A stretch of 64,000 bases of DNA from Leptolinea sp. HRD-7 (GTDB taxonomy: Bacteria; Chloroflexota; Anaerolineae; Anaerolineales; Anaerolineaceae): assembly GCA_024363285.1 (NCBI GenBank), contig AP024711.1:148188-212187 (forward strand). Direction: 5' to 3'. This document shows positions 61,857 to 64,000 of the stretch, piece after piece. Numbering within the stretch: the stretch's first letter is position 1; every line of letters begins with the position of its first letter. A program made the translations under genes and the position numbers. The notes beneath the pieces were generated by a model, which saw nothing but the letters and a program-made list of their open reading frames with translations, made no database searches and was not told the DNA's origin.

Positions 61857-62521
61857 CCTCCAGCTACACCCCCGAGGAACTACTACCCCTTTCAGGCCTG
61901 CAGCACTTTCAATTCTGCCGGCGCCAGTGGGCGCTCATCCACGTGGAGCGCCAGTGGCAGGAAAACGTGTTGACGGCGGAAGGGCGCATCATGCACAACC
62001 GGGCGGATCAGCCTTTCGTAATGGAAGTCCGCGAAGGTGTGGTCATCGCCCGGTCTGTGCCGGTTGCGTCGTACAGGCTGGGGCTGAATGGCGTATGCGA
62101 TGTGGTCGAATTCGTTCCCTCTGGCGAAGGCGTGGTACTTCCAGGCCGAGAAGGTAAATTCACCCCGGTGCCGGTGGAATACAAACACGGCAAACCCAAA
62201 ACCGACCCGTGTGATGAAGTTCAACTGTGCGCTCAGGCGATGTGTCTCGAAGAAATGTTAAGCGTAACCATCTCTCAAGGCTTTTTCTTTTATGGGCAAA
62301 TACGACGCCGCGCATTGGTTGAATTCACCTATGAAAAACGTCAGCTTGTAGAGAGAACAGCGCGAGAGATGCATGAATATTTTTCACGCGGGTACACCCC
62401 GAAAGTAAAAAAAGGCAAAGCCTGCGCGTCTTGTTCTCTGGCGGATATTTGTCTGCCCGATATCCTGGATGGAGCCGAATCGGCATCCCGGTATATTGAA
62501 CGGTGCATTGAGAGTGATTGA
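61853..62521 (+). CDS. cas4: Cas4 nuclease
   Basis: 222 aa, GTG start overlapping cas7c. RecB-type nuclease with an Fe-S cluster: first cysteine in 'QFCRRQWALIHVERQW' near 21-33, catalytic Asp/Glu-Lys in 'PVEYKHGKPK' near 99-108 and the last three cysteines in 'ACASCSLADICLP' near 185-200. It sets spacer ends and PAM choice during adaptation with Cas1-Cas2. Confidence 0.94.
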   Translation: MTSSYTPEELLPLSGLQHFQFCRRQWALIHVERQWQENVLTAEGRIMHNRADQPFVMEVREGVVIARSVPVASYRLGLNGVCDVVEFVPSGEGVVLPGREGKFTPVPVEYKHGKPKTDPCDEVQLCAQAMCLEEMLSVTISQGFFFYGQIRRRALVEFTYEKRQLVERTAREMHEYFSRGYTPKVKKGKACASCSLADICLPDILDGAESASRYIERCIESD

Positions 62522-63553
62522 ATGAAAAAGCTGCTCAATGTTCTTTACATAACGTCACCCGATACATACCTTTCACTGGATGGAGAAAACATCGTCCTCA
62601 AGCACGAAGAAAAGCCCACCGCGCGCCTCCCGCTTCACAACCTGGAACAGATCGTATGTTTTAACTATCAGGGCGTAAGCCCCGGGTTAATGGGAGCCTG
62701 CGCCGAAAGAAACATCGGGCTGTGTTTTGTTTCTCCGGGAGGGCGGTTTTTGGCGCGGGTTGAAGGCAGGGTAAGGGGCAATGTTTTGCTGCGAAAGAAG
62801 CAATACGCGGTTTCTGAAACCGAAGAGCAGAGCATTGCGATAGCCGCGTCTTTTGTGCTGGGAAAAATTTCAAACAGCCGTAAAGTGCTCAACCGGGCTG
62901 TGCGAGACCATGCCCTGCTGGTGGATGTGGAACGGCTTAATGAAGTCTCCGCGTCTCTTAAAGAAATGCTGCGGCAGGTGAAAGCGTGCGGCGCTGTATC
63001 TGATCTCATGGGTTATGAAGGTAACGCCGCTCGAAGTTACTTTGACGTTTTTGATCAGATGATCTTGCAACAAAAAGAAGACTTCCATTTCGCCGGCCGT
63101 AACCGCCGGCCTCCGCTCGACAGGATGAACGCTCTGCTATCGTTCCTCTACACACTTCTGGCCAATGAATGTGCTTCGGCGCTGGAAACAGTGGGGCTCG
63201 ACCCCTATGTGGGTTTCTTGCATCAAGACCGTCCGGGTAGACCGTCACTCGCGTTAGACGTGATGGAAGAACTTCGCCCTGTGTTTGCCGATAGGCTGGC
63301 GCTTTCCATGGTTAACTTGAGGCAGGTGACAGGTTCTGGTTTTGTTGAAAAAGAAAGCGGAGGAATCTTGATGGATGATGAGACCCGCAAAAAGGTGCTC
63401 ACCCTGTGGCAGGAACGAAAGAAAGACCAGATCGTTCATCCTTTCTTAAAAGAGAAAGTCAACTTTGGGTTGATTCCATATATACAGGCGCTGCTGTTAG
63501 CGCGGCATTTGCGCGGCGACCTGGATGCCTATCCGCCGTTTTTCTGGAACTAG
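62522..63553 (+). CDS. cas1c: Cas1 integrase, type I-C
   Basis: 343 aa, starting on the base after the cas4 stop. 'YITSPDTYLSLDGENIVLKHEEKPTARLPLHNLEQIVCFNYQGVSPGLMGACAERNIGLCFV' and the C-terminal catalytic region 'YEGNAARSYFDVFDQMI', 'GLDPYVGFLHQDRPGRPSLALDVMEELRPVFADRL' contain the usual Glu, His and Asp residues. Confidence 0.96.
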   Translation: MKKLLNVLYITSPDTYLSLDGENIVLKHEEKPTARLPLHNLEQIVCFNYQGVSPGLMGACAERNIGLCFVSPGGRFLARVEGRVRGNVLLRKKQYAVSETEEQSIAIAASFVLGKISNSRKVLNRAVRDHALLVDVERLNEVSASLKEMLRQVKACGAVSDLMGYEGNAARSYFDVFDQMILQQKEDFHFAGRNRRPPLDRMNALLSFLYTLLANECASALETVGLDPYVGFLHQDRPGRPSLALDVMEELRPVFADRLALSMVNLRQVTGSGFVEKESGGILMDDETRKKVLTLWQERKKDQIVHPFLKEKVNFGLIPYIQALLLARHLRGDLDAYPPFFWN

Positions 63554-63562
63554 GACCCCCCC

Positions 63563-63853
63563 ATGATGGTATTGATCACATACGACGTAAACACCGAAAC
63601 AGCCGCCGGAAAAAAGCGGCTGGCGAAAATGGCCAAAAAATGCACGAACTACGGTCAACGGGTGCAAAATTCTGTTTTTGAATGCGTAATCGACCCTGCG
63701 TTATTTAAGCAGGTTCAGGAACAGTTGGAAAAGATCATGGACAAAGACCACGACAGTCTGCGGTTTTACTTCCTGGGTGATGATTGGAAAACCCGTGTAT
63801 ATCACGTGGGAGCGAAAAAAAGCATGGACCTGGAAGGGACATTGATCTTGTAA
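63563..63853 (+). CDS. cas2: Cas2, spacer-integration subunit
   Basis: 96 aa with the ferredoxin-like start 'MVLITYDVNTET' and 'CTNYGQRVQNSVFECVID'. Forms the Cas1-Cas2 integrase. Last cas gene. Confidence 0.95.
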   Translation: MMVLITYDVNTETAAGKKRLAKMAKKCTNYGQRVQNSVFECVIDPALFKQVQEQLEKIMDKDHDSLRFYFLGDDWKTRVYHVGAKKSMDLEGTLIL

Positions 63854-63962
63854 CGGCGAAGGTGAAGCGCACAGCCCGACAGATAGAAGGTTCGCAGGTT
63901 TTAATACCCGAATTGGCCTAAAATAGAAGGAGAAAAGTCACAAAAATCAGATAAAGAAACAT
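63854..63962 (+). promoter_or_regulatory. Probable CRISPR leader
   Basis: AT-leaning, non-coding sequence between cas2 and the first repeat candidate, in the usual position for a type I-C leader. Confidence 0.6.
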
Positions 63963-64000
63963 ACATCCCCCATAAATGGGGGATAAGTGGAAGAGAAACA
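63963..64000 (+). CRISPR. Candidate first CRISPR repeat, cut by the window end
   Basis: About 37 bp: a 7-bp stem ATCCCCC/GGGGGAT with a 6-base loop at 63965-63984, then AAGTGGAAGAGAAAC to 63999. Stem near the 5' side and a GAAAC end are the layout of type I-C repeats. Only one copy is visible, so it is not proven. Confidence 0.6.

Overview
The window reads as bacterial chromosome, most probably Chloroflexota, class Anaerolineae. This is inferred from Ala/Pro-rich linkers behind lipoprotein signals, ribose-type sugar ABC systems with araBDA, large exported beta-helix and LysM proteins, a His-kinase-7TM/PocR/GGDEF sensor, and many REP-type repeat arrays. No rRNA or tRNA gene was seen.

Layout. 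0-13.5 kb: the 3' end of a membrane protein; a stand-alone fatty acyl-AMP ligase; a four-gene YtfQ/YtfR/YtfT/YjfF-like furanose-type ABC operon on the minus strand; and, divergently, a LacI regulator followed by araB, araD and araA. Two near-identical operators sit just downstream of two strong divergent promoters, so the LacI protein probably controls both uptake and itself, forming an arabinose (or arabinofuranoside) regulon. 13.5-24.5 kb: a 1165-aa exported beta-helix protein, an OmpR-type response regulator, a 1083-aa PAS/PocR/GGDEF protein, rtcB, a small zinc-knuckle protein and repeat arrays. 24.6-27.5 kb: an ammonium transporter with a 35-aa membrane protein missed by length cutoffs, then four copies of a 218-bp repeat. 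27.5-33.5 kb: a second sugar system (ChvE/XylF-like binding protein, two-domain ATPase, permease) with a ROK regulator, and a cupin. 33.6-35 kb: a REP-associated (RAYT) transposase among its REP hairpins. 35-39 kb: a YbaK-type deacylase, a lipoprotein, a 38-aa DltX-like microprotein overlapping it, an MBOAT acyltransferase, and a 1.3-kb array of 205-bp double-hairpin repeats. 39-41.1 kb: an ArsR, mini-thioredoxin and ArsP-like permease operon.

41.2-50 kb looks like an accessory replicon-like island: parA plus a ribbon-helix-helix partner, a 25-bp iteron array, palindromes with GGCGACCC arms at several gene boundaries and over the parA promoter, small cysteine-rich and YjfB-like proteins, exported proteins, an ExeA/TniB-like AAA ATPase with a small partner, and a protein joining DnaA domain I to a replication-initiator-like C-terminal region. 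50-55.7 kb: two large envelope proteins and an EamA transporter. 55.7-64 kb: an orphan HigA-type antitoxin and a complete type I-C CRISPR-Cas operon (cas3-cas5c-cas8c-cas7c-cas4-cas1-cas2). The last bases of the window look like leader plus the first CRISPR repeat.

The most novel candidates are the island with its DnaA-domain-I fusion, iterons and dispersed palindromes; the DltX-like microprotein beside the MBOAT gene; and the double-hairpin repeat arrays.
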